Shown piece by piece: positions 28,101 to 43,100 of a stretch of DNA of 64,000 nt. Within the stretch, counting starts at the first letter, position 1. Each line of letters starts with the position of its first letter. Source of the DNA: Spisula solida (taxonomy: Eukaryota; Mollusca; Bivalvia; Venerida; Mactridae); NCBI GenBank assembly GCA_947247005.1, contig OX365945.1, positions 11,352,501 to 11,416,500 of the forward strand, written 5' to 3'. The notes below the pieces were generated by a model. That model had not been told where the DNA came from, made no database searches, and saw only the letters and a list, made by a program, of their open reading frames with translations. The position numbers and the translations under genes are program-made.

Positions 28101-31100
28101 TTAACTTTAATCAATTTCCAGTTTTTTACCCAATCACTTGCTCAGATGCACGACCGATCTTGTCAGGTAGTTCTCTTGTAATTTATTTCAAGTATTCCGT
28201 TCGGAGTGTATTTTATTTTTATTTCTGATGAATTCAGCATGATAACTGCTGGTTTTTATGTTGTGATGATACGATCCTACCAGATTTTCCCTTCTACTGT
28301 ATTCTGTAGCGCGGGATGTAATTATGTAACTCGCAATATTTTAGCCTCTGCATTGACTTCAATATAATGAAAACATCCAAAATTCTGTTTTGCTTCCAGA
28401 AAATGGTTTGCGTGAAAATGATATTTTTTCTCTACGTTGAATGACGGTTCAAATTAAGCACATGCCACTGTCAGAAATTTGCTATCTTGAGGTTTGGATT
28501 TAACTGGGAAATGGTGAAAGAAGAATGTGTTATTATTTTGTAAATTTATCTAAAGATGGTAATAGCTGTTTATATGTTCTGTTTAACACTATAATGTCGT
28601 TCCTGATGGATAAAATGCGCAACCTCCTATGGTATTTGATTGTAGTTCAAATCTGCCATGGCTGCAAAAAAAAAATTTCCCACCACAAATTTTAATCAAG
28701 CGTTATTTATTGCTTACATTCATTGACAGGTTTCATATTCCCTAACAGTCAGGGGAAATTTTTTTGATTAACACTTCGTCATGATGATTAGCAAATATAT
28801 GGAAATATGAAATAACCTCAAATCTGGAAAAAAGTCGGAAACAATTTCTAGTAAATATTTTAATCCGTCTGTCTGCATTACCAAAATATGTGAGAATCAG
28901 GAGTCAATTTCCCCGACGTTAAGCGATGCGGAAATATCAAGCAGAAAACCACTCATTTGGCACTAAATCGTCTATTTTTATCTCAAATATTCATTAATAT
29001 TATTCATTCTTATCAGTTAATATACATTTTTCCGGGTAATATGTATATCGGTATATTAATGAAACAGTCTAGTCTGATTGAATATGGCTAACGAAAGAAG
29101 ATGCTTGACGTATGATATTGATATAGAATGCCATTCCTGATAGTGCTTTTGACCTTAAGTCAATTCTCCGAGTTACGTTTTGTCCTGTTGATTACATCCT
29201 ATGTATTGACTGGTTAACTTCTGTTTTACTTCTGTTATATTGTATCATACATGGTGGACCTTATATTGAAACATTTCTCCCGTTGTTTGCCTTGATTCAT
29301 CACCGAGGTCACATGGTGTCAGATCTTTCCTCTACGTAGGATTCCCCTGTCTAAATCTTCTTCGTTAACTGTTTTCTACTGTTTGTTTGCGAGAATTTTT
29401 GACACAAAAATATTTTTACTGTTTGTTTAGTATATATATCTCATGACATACATTTTAACTTATTTGCATTCATTGATGTATATATATAATGATGACAGTT
29501 AAAGCATGTACTGGTTGCAAAATAGGTGAAGGCACTGTGAAAGGCCTCAGGAGTTAAAAATTAAACAAATGTTAATTTTTTTGCGAAATTTAGTTGGTTT
29601 TTTGTGTCTTTGTCTATTATATGTTGATAGTCTAGTTCAAGTATTATGAGTTAAACTTTCAGCTCAACTTTTATCAACAGTTTAATGATAGCACAACTTC
29701 AAAATGCCAAGCTACACACCCTTGGTTTTCAAATATTTGGTTCAGCTTCGGCCTTTTCACATGTAGAAAGTCAAATAACTTGTCAAAACGATGAACCTTT
29801 CTTCATGTGCAATATGCCAAAGCTACAGTCGGTTCCGTGTTTTAGTATCACAAACATGCTCTTGTAGGCTTTTCTGATTGGACAATGGCTTTGACACTTT
29901 GAAGTATTAGATAAGCCTCTTCTTTACAATTTGTTGATGTAACAATCCCAAAACACCAAAACTGTAATCTCGGCATATTAAAGTGATTGCCATCATTATA
30001 AATGCATCACTTAGAATCAATGAAGTGCTCACATTTAAATCATTGAGCATTGTTATATTGTGCCGTCTTCTTATATATATGCTTGTTCTCTAGTAAAAGT
30101 CTAAGGTCTGGCAACTGGTTTAATTACATGTCGATATCTAAGTCTCTGAGTGTTAGTTAAAATATTTTGGTCAATTAATGTAAAAATGATGTCACAATTT
30201 TTGCATTAATTAAGTTGAGATCATTTATACAGAATGATGAAATTTGAGATTTAAGTGATTTGAGTTTTATAAGGTCAAACTCGAATCTCGTACCAGGAAG
30301 AATGGTTCCAGACCATAGAGGAAGGAGAGCATAACGTAGATCATATAATTCTCACTTCTTGTATATGTTATGTTATGCACTATTGATGGCACTTGTACAT
30401 GTACGGATATGTTCACACAATATTGTATTCCACTAATTTCAGCATGGACGCATGATAGATATTGTATGTATCTCCGTTACTCTAAGTAGACGTCTAGTTT
30501 GTCCACTATCCCTAAATTATTCACATTTGAAACACCTCAGTCCATGCTCGTAGCCTGTCACTGTCACATGACATTTGTGACGTTAGCATTGAAAATACAG
30601 TTGACAATAAGTGTCTCACTGTTTTCAGGACCATTGGAAAAAGTTTGCCTTAATATAAGGTAAAAATAATAATTAAAAAATTCTGTAAATGATTTTCATT
30701 AAAAAATACTTCTGTATTTATTATTCAGGTACGAGCAGCAGCGTGACTGAGGTCTATCAAATGTCTATAAGCTGCTTTCATTCCTATGTGTGATTTAGTA
30801 ATTGTTTCTAAACAGAGCAAAATTCATATGCCAGAAATATTGATATTTTGCTGTATAATATCATATTCTGCTGTCCAATATCAGATTCTGTTGTCCAATA
30901 TCATATTCTGCTGTCAAATATCATATTCTGCTTTCAGAGTAAATTCATCATAATTGTTTTGATTATATATGAAGAAAACTATTAAATCTTTATCCAAAGA
31001 GCTTTTCAAATCACAGAATCATGCATGTGCACTCTATTTAATTAATAATTTAAGTCTCTCATTAAGGTAATTTCATAAGTATTTTTAGCTCCCCTGAGCA

Positions 31101-34100
31101 CTAAGTGCTCAAGGTAAGCTATTGTGATCACCCTTTTGTCCGTCGTCTGCCGTGCACCGTCCACCGTCAAAAAAACTTTGTCACAATGTTTGTCTCTATG
31201 AAATCTATGTCAAGTTCGTAATTGGGTCATCTGACGTCAAACACTAGGTCACCAGGTCACATCAAAGAAAAACCTTGTTAACACTCTAGAGGTCACATTT
31301 TTGACATAATCTTAATGAAACTTGGTCACAATGTAGGCCTCTATCAAATCTGGGTCAAGTTCACAACTGGGTCATCTGGGGTCAAAAACTAGGTCAACCG
31401 GTCACATTAAAGAAAAATATTGTTTAACACTATAGAGGTCACATTTTTTGACATAATCTTATTGAAACTTGGTCACAATGTATGTCTCTATGAAATATTG
31501 GTCAAGTTCGTTATTTCGTCATCTTGGGTCAAAAACTAGGTCACTAGGTCACATCAAAGAAAAACCTTGTTAACACTCTACAGGTCACAATTTTGACCTA
31601 ATCTTAATGAAACTTGGTCACAATGTAGGCCTCTATCAAATCAAGTTCACATTCGCAATTGGGTTATCTGGGGTCAAAAACTAGGTCACCAGGCCACATT
31701 AAAGAAAAACCTTGTTAACACTTAAGAGGTCACAATTTTTACCTAATCTTTATGAAACTTGGTCACAATGTTTGTCTCTATAAAATCTAGGTCAAGTTTA
31801 AAACTGGGTCATCTGGGGTCGTAAACTATGTCACATCAAAGAAAAATATTGTTAACACTCTAGAGGTCACATTTTTGACATAATGTTAATGAAACTTGGT
31901 CACAATGTATGTCTCTATCAAATCTAGGTCAAGTTCATAACTGGGAACTGGGTCCTCTGGGGGTCAAAAACTAGGTCACCAGGTCACATCAAAGAAAAAC
32001 CTTGTTTATACTTTAGAGGTCACATTTTTTACCTAATCTTTATTAAACCTGGCCACAAAGTGTGTCACTGTAAAATCTAAATAAAATATTAAGGTCATAT
32101 ATCATAACAAATACTGATTCTGCCTAAACTGCTAGTCATCAGGTGAGCGCTTTAGGGCCAATGGCCCTCTTGTAATTAATTTACGGTACTTTCAACGAAG
32201 ATTCATCATGATCAAGTTGAGTAAACTAACTGTCTAAAATCGAAGTGCTGATGGCATCTTGTGGTTCTGTGTGGACTTTGAGCTTATTTTTACCACGTAG
32301 ACTAGTGTTCATACTTGCTGTCCGATCATGTGACCTCATAACTGATCATGTGACCTCATAACTGATCATTTGACATCATAACTGATCTTGTGACCTCTAT
32401 ACTGGTCATGTGACCTTTTGTGTATCAGTTCTATGTTACTGAATCTGTATATGTATGCTTTGCTGTAATGCTTCTAAACGTCTGTTTGTCATTTATTAAT
32501 TGTAGTGTTTATTGTTTTTAGTTATAAAATATTTACTTTGTTAAGTAATTATTCTGAGTCTGTTTTAAGACCTAAGTCTGTATTAAGACGTCAAAATACG
32601 TTTTTATAAAAATAATATCTGTATTCAGTTATTTGTCTCGTGGAACAAAAGTCATAGTTAATAATAGGTTAATGATAATAGAATTATTTCGATTATAACA
32701 AGCATTCATGGCAGTGAGTTTTGATTAAAAAAAGCCTCTTTCATGAAGTAATTTTAAGATGGAATAGGTTGACATGCTTTTGACCTGAGTGATTCACTGA
32801 AATGTTGCTTAATTATTTTGCATAAATAAAATGTTGTTACATGTTTTTTGTATGATTTGAGAATGATAAATAAATGATCCAGAATTTCCAACAAATGATT
32901 AAGTAGATGTTTCCTATTTGTACTTGCAGCTTATTTGCAACTCATAAATGTTGTTGTTGTAGTCAGTCTTTGTTGTTGTTGTTGTAATATTATAATCAGT
33001 AGTTGTAACCCATAGCAACGAGAAACTGTTGTACATTTATTCCATCTAACCTGACTTATTGTTTGGAACAATAAATTGTTTGGAACATTTTAATCTCCAG
33101 CCAACATTATACCTCATCATACCTGGTCTTTATTATTACATACCATATAATTTATGTCTTGATCCCACATACAGTAGGGGAGACATACTGATTTTGTGCT
33201 TGACGTCTGTCTGGATTGATCGATATCACTAAGTTCCTCTTAACCATTGGTTGAATTTCAATGAAACTTCACATGAATACTTGGTACCAAGCTTAGTTGT
33301 GCACATTGTCAGGAATTTAAGATCAGGTGATTTGTGCTAGAGTTATGGCCCTTAGTGGAAGACATATATTTTTGTGTCAAAAAGCCTTCTAGTTTACTTT
33401 TGGTCTGATCTGAATAGCTACTTAATTTGAAGCTCTTCAAGTTTCGGCCTTATAAAGATTTTTGTTGTGTATGTGTGTTGTTTGTAGCTTCATTTTAGCT
33501 GCAGATAAAAATACTCCTCATACATTACTTGAAATGTGCTGCCTATATAGATATATGATCTCGAAAAACCGGGCGTAAGTCAGGCTTGAATTGATGTTTC
33601 GCACACAAGCCTTGAAGTCAGTGGTTATGGTTGGGGGTCCTCATGATAGTGGAAATTTTGAACTTAAATGCCATTTTAGCCATATTTATATTTTTACTTC
33701 AAATTAATGTTACGCAATTGTGCATACATCAATATTGCTGGCTAAGCCCCTGCCAGTATTACTTACATTTAACATTACACACAGAGCTGTCAGTTAAGTT
33801 GAATTTCTCCTTTCACTGAAATATTGATGGTTAGACTTAAAACAGAAAACGAAACAAGAACTTTTTTACCCTATGTAATGTTTCATTATATTGAGACTGC
33901 TCAAGATTTAATTACTGATGTTCCATGTAATTTCATACTTGAGTGTTAATTGAGTTGATTTCTGGTAATTCCATGGTACAATAGTGAAGTATTCTTGCTT
34001 ACAGAATACATATAACATCACAGCTGCTTACTTCGCAATCACAAATGGTTAAGGATCATTTTATTCACATTACACACTTACATTTAATATTATCTTCAAT

Positions 34101-37100
34101 TTACTACAGGTGCTGTGTTTATTAGTATTATAAGACTGAAACTCAGACTTTTTAAACTAACTTCTGAAACTCAGACTTTGAAAACTTAGACTTCTAAAAC
34201 TCAAGACTTCTAAATCTCGTACTTACTTATCATTGTTATCAAACTAAACTCAGTGTTACTTCATTTCTGCTCTTTAACTTTTCATTAGCAAAAACAGATT
34301 TGAATAAAGATTAGTAGACAAGTGTAATGAATTACAACAATTATATTAGGTATACTTTCAGTTGTTTAGTCTATGAAACTCTTTGACGGCTACAAGTTGT
34401 GGTAAAGGGTTGTTCTATATTAGTTATTACTATGTCGACGAATCCCTACAAACAATATCTCAGCCCAAGACGTACATTTTAAAGAGTAATTCATAATTCA
34501 AATTTGAACGTAATTATACTATTTTGGTAAGTGCTTTGATATAACAGTACCCTGGTAAATAAATATAATTTCAAATTTTATTTAAAGTCTCAAAGTCTCA
34601 TTTTCAGTCTTCAGATAGTATAAATATGGCACCAGTGCTCAAACAGTACAGTTCAGTAATAGAGACATATATCTGATGTATATCTTATTGTCAATTTTAG
34701 ATGAAGATGACGGATGAAGAGAAATTAAAACTGTATGAAGATCTGGTACGAGCACGGCGAAGTTTGTCCGAGACTCGTTTATTACATAGGCCTGTTCAAG
34801 ATCGGGACACAAGCTTCTTTAAAAATACACTTCGAAGGTAACATATATATTGTGTAATGGTACTTAAATCTGTGTTATAATTGTCTTTAAACATTCAGAG
34901 TTGCCTCTCTTTGGATTATTGTGTACCGGTTAATTGTTTTACCTAGGTTTTAGAAAGTCTTTGTTGAATTATCAATGAATTTTATCGATTAAAACAAGAC
35001 CAGGGTCCGTATTTATAAACATCTTAGTGGAAAACTTAAACATTTTGCGCAGCACACATTTCTCACAATTGAAGAATATTATTATCAAACTCATGTTTTC
35101 CTGGACATTATTATAGCTTTTCACATAATGCTTGTGAACTATGCAAACTCTGTAAAAGATGTTTTATGAATACAGACCAAGTTCACTGGGTTTCAGTCAT
35201 GTCATAGCTATGTTGTTTATGTTAATTAATATTAATTGTCATAATAATAAATATTAGAATATATCTAAATGCCAGAATCACAAAGTCTATGAACTATGTA
35301 AAAGGTACTTTATGAACACACACCCAGGGCACAATTATTCAGTAATTTCGTAGCAATGTTGTTTAATGTTAATTTATATTGATTGTGTTGCTAATTACTA
35401 ATTAATATTGAAATCTATTCAAATCCCAGAATCACAAAGTCAAAGATGGAGAGGTTACGTAGCTGTTATACTGGTGGCAATATTGGTATGTTCGATGTCA
35501 GTTACTGGTCCTACACCAAAGTGGCCCTTAAACAGTCCCTTACATCCATGCAGGACCCAGCTACAGAGGAACTGGCCCTTAAAGTGTTCAATTCTATTCT
35601 AATATATTCAGGAGTAATAGAATCAGGTATGTGATTAAATTGTTTCCATTTTTATTTCCGATTTGTTTAATAAATAACAGGTATCATGAATAAATTTAAT
35701 TATTTCATTCATTAACGTAAAATCCACTGGCAGACATGGTTATTTTTATGCAATCCAATCATCAATCACGAAGCAAGTATCCTCATGATATTTTTTTTAT
35801 AATTCCGTAGAGATGATTATGAATTCTATGGCATACGAGGATGGCCATATATACTACTCCAATGGAAAATTAACTTTGAATATTAATGTCTAACACCTTT
35901 AGTGGGGAGACACATATTTATTTTGTGCTGAATGTCTGTCTGTTTTTCTCAAAGTTTGTCTGTGCTAGTTCTCGTTAACCATGGATTGGTCAGATTTCAA
36001 TGAAACTTCACGTGACTACTTGATATCAAGCCCAGTTGTTCATATTTTCTTGAATTTTAGGTCAGGTGATTTTTTTAATGATACTTCACATAAATGCTCT
36101 CTACCAAGCCTTGTTGTGCATATTGTCTGGAATTTTAGGTCAGGTTTGTGGGAGACATATATTCTTGTGTCAGAAACCCTTCTAGTTGTGTATATACATG
36201 TATAATTTGTGTTAACTTGTTATAGGTGAGTATGGCAGTGTGGATCATGTAGAAATGATACAGACTGTCATGCAGAAATGTCAGGAAAGTGAACCACTCG
36301 GGAACGAGTTCTATCTTCAACTAATCAAACAGACCACAGATCATCCAGGTACACTTGATTTATTGGTTCAGAATATTAGAACAGTTCCTGATAAAAACCA
36401 TTTCTGTGTAGGGTTGGTTGATATATTACTGTAACTATCATAAAATGCACCAACTAGAATGTCTAGTGAGGAAAGTCAAGTGGAATTTTGTCCATGCCAC
36501 TAACCATGTTCAATTTTGTGAAGTCGTATAAAGAATGATGTTAAACATTTTGATAATTTCATGCTGGTTATTCGAGCATCTAGCAGTTCACCTTGGATAG
36601 AAAAAACCTGACCCTCAGGGTCAGGATTTCAACTGGAGACTCTTGAAAATGCAATAGTCTGTCAGATCATGTGGTCAGTTGACGATTTATCAGAAGTCGT
36701 AAGACCAGGTGATGTAATATAGTAAAGTTTGTTTGGCATCTTGTTATCTAGCAGATGACTGGAATAATATATAAATGAATTTCCATACATTGTCATTAGT
36801 GAAATTATCCCAGAACGTGCATAGTTCTATCTCTAAACATGCAGTAAAAAAAGTTGGACAATGCAAATGATGGTATTATTTTTTTAGATCCAAACAGTGC
36901 TGTAAACAAGAGAGATTGGCAGCTGATGTGTGTAGCAACCAGTAGTGTTGTCCCTAGCAACAGTAGAGTTATGAAATATTTAAATTGCCATCTGAAAAAG
37001 TGTTCCCTGGATACCACTACAGAGGAAGGGAAATTTGCCAGATTCTGCCACAAGGTATGTGCTTTAATAAGGCTTAAATAAAATATAAATATGTAGTTCA

Positions 37101-40100
37101 GGTAGTCCAACCTTACCTGAATTTTCCCGGCCTTTACCAGGCCAACCCTAATTGTTTTAATGGTTTCTGATGACCAAAATTCACAATTGAGTTAAAATAA
37201 AGTTGTATACATTTAAATTATATGTGAATTTTCGTATTGTACTCTTAACATTTAGCTTTAAAGTTTATCAGGTGATATTTTCATATTTATGTCATCTACT
37301 TATAAACTTGATTAAACGCTCATAAATGTGAAAATATCAAGTTTATAAGTTAATATTTTCATATTTATGAGTCTTAAATCAGGGGATGTTTGTTATATTT
37401 TCAGTGTTTAACGAGGACGCAGGAGAAGAAGAAGCGCAAGTTTCCACCCTCTGGGAAGGAGATTGAATGTGTGATATCACGTAAACCAATCAATGAACGT
37501 GTTTATCTGTTAAACGGGGATCACAGAATTATAGAGTTTGATGCTGCTGCAACATGTGGAGAGGTAATATACACCTGTAACACCTCTATAATAAAACCAC
37601 CCTTGGGACACTGAATTACAACCAATACTTACACTCAGCACACAACACTCAAATATTGAAAATTTAATATAATGAGCTTTGATTTGTCTTAGATTACAAA
37701 AACTACATGTAGATGAGGAAAATATATATAAAATGTTATGAGTTTTAATAATATATTTGGAATATTGTCTTTGCCGTTATATACTAGTTTAAGGAATACC
37801 GGTATATGTTATTGTTGAACTTGAGTGCCACACTGCACTCAATACTGATAAATTACCATTACAATTACAGCTAATAAAAACATTAAATTACACAACAAAA
37901 TAAGCCAAAACTGATATTAAGTACTACTTTAACATTTTCTTAATTTCTTGCCCTCGAAAAGGGTTACAATACTGTGGACCTCAAAAGAATGAATTTTAAT
38001 ATTTGTAAGTGCCGAGTGTAAGAATTGATTGTAATTCTGGGCCCAGGTCTTATATGTGTATACTACAATACCTTAATTATAAAACCTACTACTGGCTACT
38101 AGTCCTATGAGCTGGTCTTAATATTGATTCAGGGAACTAAACTTAGTCTATTTAATTACTAGCGAACTGTCAGTATACCATGATAGTGTTCAAAATTAAT
38201 ATTCTCGTGTTATATGTATTGAATGTTACCATATTTCAGGTGATTCGTACAGTGAAAGCAAAGATTGGTATGAGATCTGATGCTGAATGTTTCGCTCTGT
38301 ATGAAGTAACAAGTGGAACTTCAGGTAGGACAAAATCAATCTACATCTATCAGAAAAATGTGGGTTGTCCCATATTAGCATATAATCACATTGTATCATG
38401 AGAACTATCAAATATTGTATACTGAAATTATAATTAACCTTTAGAGAATTTATTTCTTGACATACTTGCAAAATTTCATTACATATCTTCTAAAAACATA
38501 CTAATTGTGTTCATTTATGAACACCAGTTGAAGTCGTGCAGTCCACAGAACATTAACACTCATCTATGATGTCATGCTTTTACAGTTTTTCAAAGTAATT
38601 CCCTTCGTGAGCTACAAATATTATATGCCGAAGTTGTAATCAACTTTTAAAGAATTGATTTCTTTTCATACTATCAAAAATTTGTACGTTGATAGACTGT
38701 GTCACCATTAGTGATAGGTTGCATGTTCCTATGCCCACCAGTAGAAGCAGTGGAACTTAATGTGTTGGTGTTAGACAGTAAAAAGTCTGAGATTTGAAAA
38801 AATAGATCTAGACTAATGGCAGTGCATGAGTGGATTCATCAAGATATTGCAACAAAATATTTATGCATGACATTGACAGCCCCAGTTGCTAAAAAATAAT
38901 AAATAAATATTAATAATAAAAAATCATAAAAAAAATCATAATGAAAAGATAAAATAAATAAACTAATAAAGAACGGATTCATTATGCTGCTCCTGATGAT
39001 ATTGGTTTTCATTCATTGCTTACCTGTCACATGTCTTCTTGATGATATAATCCATGTACTTCATATTACAAAAAGCATCAACTTCGTTTTAATACTAAAA
39101 TGTGTATTTTGATACTAAAATGTATAGGTTGATACATACTAAAATGTGTATTTTAATACTAAAATGTGTATTTTGATACTAAAATGTATAGGTTGATACA
39201 TACTAAAATGTGTATTTTAATACTTAAATGTGTATTTTAATACTAAAATGTGTATTTTGATACTAAAATGTATAGTTTAATACTAAAATGTATATTTTAA
39301 TACCAACACATGTATTTTGATACTTAAATGTGTATTTTGATACTAACATGTGTATTTTAGTACTAAAATGTATAGTTTAATACTAAAATGTATATTTTAA
39401 TACCAACGAGTGTATTTTGATACTAAAATGTGTATTTTAATACTAACATGTGTATTTTGATACTAAAATATGTATTTTAATACTAAAATGTATATTTTAA
39501 TACTAACATGTGTCCTGTATATATTTCAGAGCGGTGTATGAACGGTGATGAGAGGATGTCCGATACATTAAGTAAATGGGAGAGAATATCCAAGGGCTCT
39601 TCAATAAAAGAAATGAAATTGGTGTTCAAGGTAAGGTTTTGGTTTTCTCTAAACTTCAGTTAAGCCAATACTATCCTTCCAAATTGTTCTAACTATTTGA
39701 AGTGTGTAGTAAAACTGAAGTGGCATCTTGAGTGTAAGGTTTCAGGCCAAAAGATAATAGAACATCGGACAGGAAAGGCAGCACTTAACTTAACCAGCCG
39801 AGCACAGAAAACATTAAAATCATCACATACCACAATTACATGGTACAATGCCCAACACATAACCAAACGAGAAAAAGAACTGCCCAAGTCCCAGCAGTCA
39901 AAAAGCTGAATGCCCTAGTTTCAGCAGTAAAACGGCTGAAATACATAGTTTTAGCTGTCTGAAGGCCTAAAACGTACCTGTACCAAAGTCCTTAAAGATG
40001 ATTCTTTGGGTAAGTTTTCTTGCTCAGCTTGTATGCCTAGTTCCTTGGCCAACTGTCAAGATCACAGTGGTCGTACCGCGTAATATGACTGCTAGCCTTG

Positions 40101-43100
40101 ACTGAACTGCTATGAGTTTGACTTAAATTTACTCGAAGTTACACTTAACCAATGCTTGCATTGCTTGAATAATGTAGAGATTGCTCTCTTGCCACAATTG
40201 AATAATTGCCAATGGTAGAAGTACTGCTAGGAGTATAAGCTCGGTAGAAAAATCACTTGAGATTTTTTTCTTTTTCAGAAACGTTTGTTTATTGAACCCT
40301 ACTTGAATCCTATAGATCCGGTGGAGTGTGATCTTGTATTCCATCAGCTCACAGAGGACTTGTTTGAACATAGAGTTCCTCTTACACCACAAGATGCTGT
40401 AAGTCCCTGCCTTCATCTTCTCTTTGTTACCTCCCCTGAATCTCTGCTGAAAAATTTGAAAAACAGTAACATCTGATTGGTTGATTTCAACTTCGGCTAA
40501 AGATTGACTAATGGCAAGGCTGCAGTGTTTGACTGGTCTAACATTTAGTTCATTTAATAGTGGATTAGTGCACATGTAGTAATTTTAGCTGTTTTTACAC
40601 GTATTAAACATAATTGTTAAAAAATCTTTCAAAAATGGTTGCCAGAAATAAGGTTTTATATGCCCATTTAAATAGGCTGAATTTGATTGTTTTATTTTCA
40701 TTCAGCATGCCCCTAGACGGGCGTACTTTGTGACATGTTTTATTTTCATTCACCATGCCCCCAGACGGGCGTACTTTGTGACATGTTTTATTTTCATTCA
40801 CCATGCCCCCAGACGGGCGTACTTTGTGACATTTTGGCTCTTGTACCCTCTTAGTTTAACTTAGGAAATACCCAAATCTACTAAACTTCAATTATTTTCT
40901 AGTTTGTTTGAGACAATACTTAACATGAATAATATTTTTCAGGTTCGTTTGTGTGCCTTAAAAATCCAGTCAGAGAGTGAAGAAATCAAACCGGGTGATG
41001 TCGACTACAGGTTGGTAAACAGTGTTAGACCACGATTTTCATGAAACAAAATCATTGGATATTTGAGATGATTAAAGAGCAAAGCTTTAGAAATGGACTT
41101 GTCAGAGAATTGTGGTTTTAATTTCCAGGTTGTTATTAAGAAGATCTTTAACTGTCTGTGTTCTGGCTTAATCAAATGTTTATGCTGTTCCTACTTTCAG
41201 GCTTTCGATCTACTTTGATTGTTTCATTATACATGTATATTTTACAATCAGCTCATAGAAATTTCAAGACTAGTTCAGAGGCATTTCATGACTTGATCAG
41301 AAGTATTTCATGACTTGATCAGAGGCATTTCATGACTTGTTCTAAGAAATTTCATGACTGGTTTTAAGAAATTTTAAGACTAGGTCTTGACTAGTTATTT
41401 TGTTCATATTTACATTTGATCACCGTTTGTTGTAGTTCTGTGATGAGAATCCTGCCTCGAGATATGAGACCACATGTACGTCTGGAAGATATCGTGATAC
41501 TACACAAGTCAATGTCAGATGTAATGCCAAGTCAAGCTGTGTTACAGTTTATAGAGGTCCTCAAAGCATGGCCATTCTTTGGTGCTTCAGTGTTTGACAT
41601 CTCTGTGAGTGATTTATTCATTTTTAAATCATTGGGTGACATTAGCACCCTGGCCCAGTGAAATAAATGATCTCCCTTTCCCAGTGACAGAAATTTTCTG
41701 CATTGTCAAGTGACACAAATTAACTCCCTTGCCAAGTCGCATAAATTAACTCCCTTGCCAAGTGACATAAATTAACTCCCTTGCCAAGTGACATAAATTA
41801 ACTCCCTTGCCAAGTGACATATATTAACTCCCTTACCAAGTGACACAAATTAACTCCCTTGCCAAGTGACATAAATTAACTCCCTTGCCAAGTGACAAAA
41901 ATTAACTCCCTTGCCAAGTGACATAAATTATCTCCCTTACTAGTAAACTTACTCCCTTGCCCTGTATATATAACATAAATAATCTCCCTTGAACAATAAA
42001 ACCAGACATAACCTAGAAACCATATTGGTCCCGACATGTCAGAATCTTCTGACTGTTGTTGTTAGAACCACGCACGTTAATTCTAAATTAAACTTCGTGT
42101 TAGAACTGATGGGAAAATTTCTCATTTCTCATTCATATAGTGTTAACTGTCTGGTGTTCCACAATTTGAATACAGATGTGTGAAAGCAACCCTGCTTCCA
42201 TATGCTCTTAATTTGACTGCTCTGGATCTGGCTGGAAGTCCTTAAACTCCAAGAATTTTAAAAACTTAACCCCCTCATGTCCATCTTGTTGATTAAAGCA
42301 GTTTTTAAAAGCATGAACTAACTGGCTAATACAGTTGCAAATATTTATATAAAATTCATTTTGTAATTATAATAAAAGAAAAGATGATTATGTTGTTATT
42401 TACATGAGATATTGTTGTATGTTTACAGCAAGCATACACTTCATCATTACCTAAATCATTACTGTTGGCAGTAGAACAGAAAGGTGTACATCTACTGGAG
42501 GCTAAAACATTTGTAAGTACTTGTGTTATATCATACTGGTTCTATACAAGCATGTCTTATATAGAGGATCTTGCAAGAGTACTCATTACATACAAGTTTT
42601 CTTATAAGAGTGAAAAAAATAATATGGCATGAGGCTTCGCCAAATGTCATATTGTTTTTGTCGAGTTTGTAATGAGAAGCAATGTAAGATCACTTAGAGA
42701 ACACTCATTATCATGCAAAATAATGATGTATGCTGCATAGGTTTCAGTTAAAATTTAACAATACAGAATTATACTGATATGTCAGGCTAATTTAAATATT
42801 TATTGCGCACTCACTCTGGGAGTGCCAAACGATATTTACCACACTGCTAGGCTGCAGGTTATGTGATAAATGGTTCAAAAGCTATTTTCAATGTTTCAGT
42901 TGTATAAGGCAGCTGATTCATCTTACCAATTTTCTTGACTGTATCCTAACTAACTTTCGTTTTTCACTAGGAGCTGGCAACTTTTCAACATGTCATTGTT
43001 ATCAAATTTTCATGCAATTGCATAACCTGCCCGAACTGGTTACAAATCCACACAACTGACCGTAGATGGAAATATTACCTTAACTATGTTATAATGCTAA

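Larger units (their letters stand above)
26358..34700 (+). other. 8.3-kb intron between myosin exons 9 and 10, between the two MyTH4-FERM modules
   Basis: The largest complete intron in the window. It holds dispersed-repeat copy 3 (27345-27480), a GTCG microsatellite, a 21-bp repeat near 30850-30940, a bivalve repeat at 31087-32174, (TTG)n near 32945-32990, an inverted-repeat copy at 33550-33760 and a 'gaaactcagactt' repeat at 34130-34220. No SH3 or other coding exon was seen. Confidence 0.6.

Noticed and set aside
40129..40575. 148-codon minus-strand open frame
   Set aside because: It is antisense to myosin exon 17, whose plus-strand FERM motifs and splice sites are clear.
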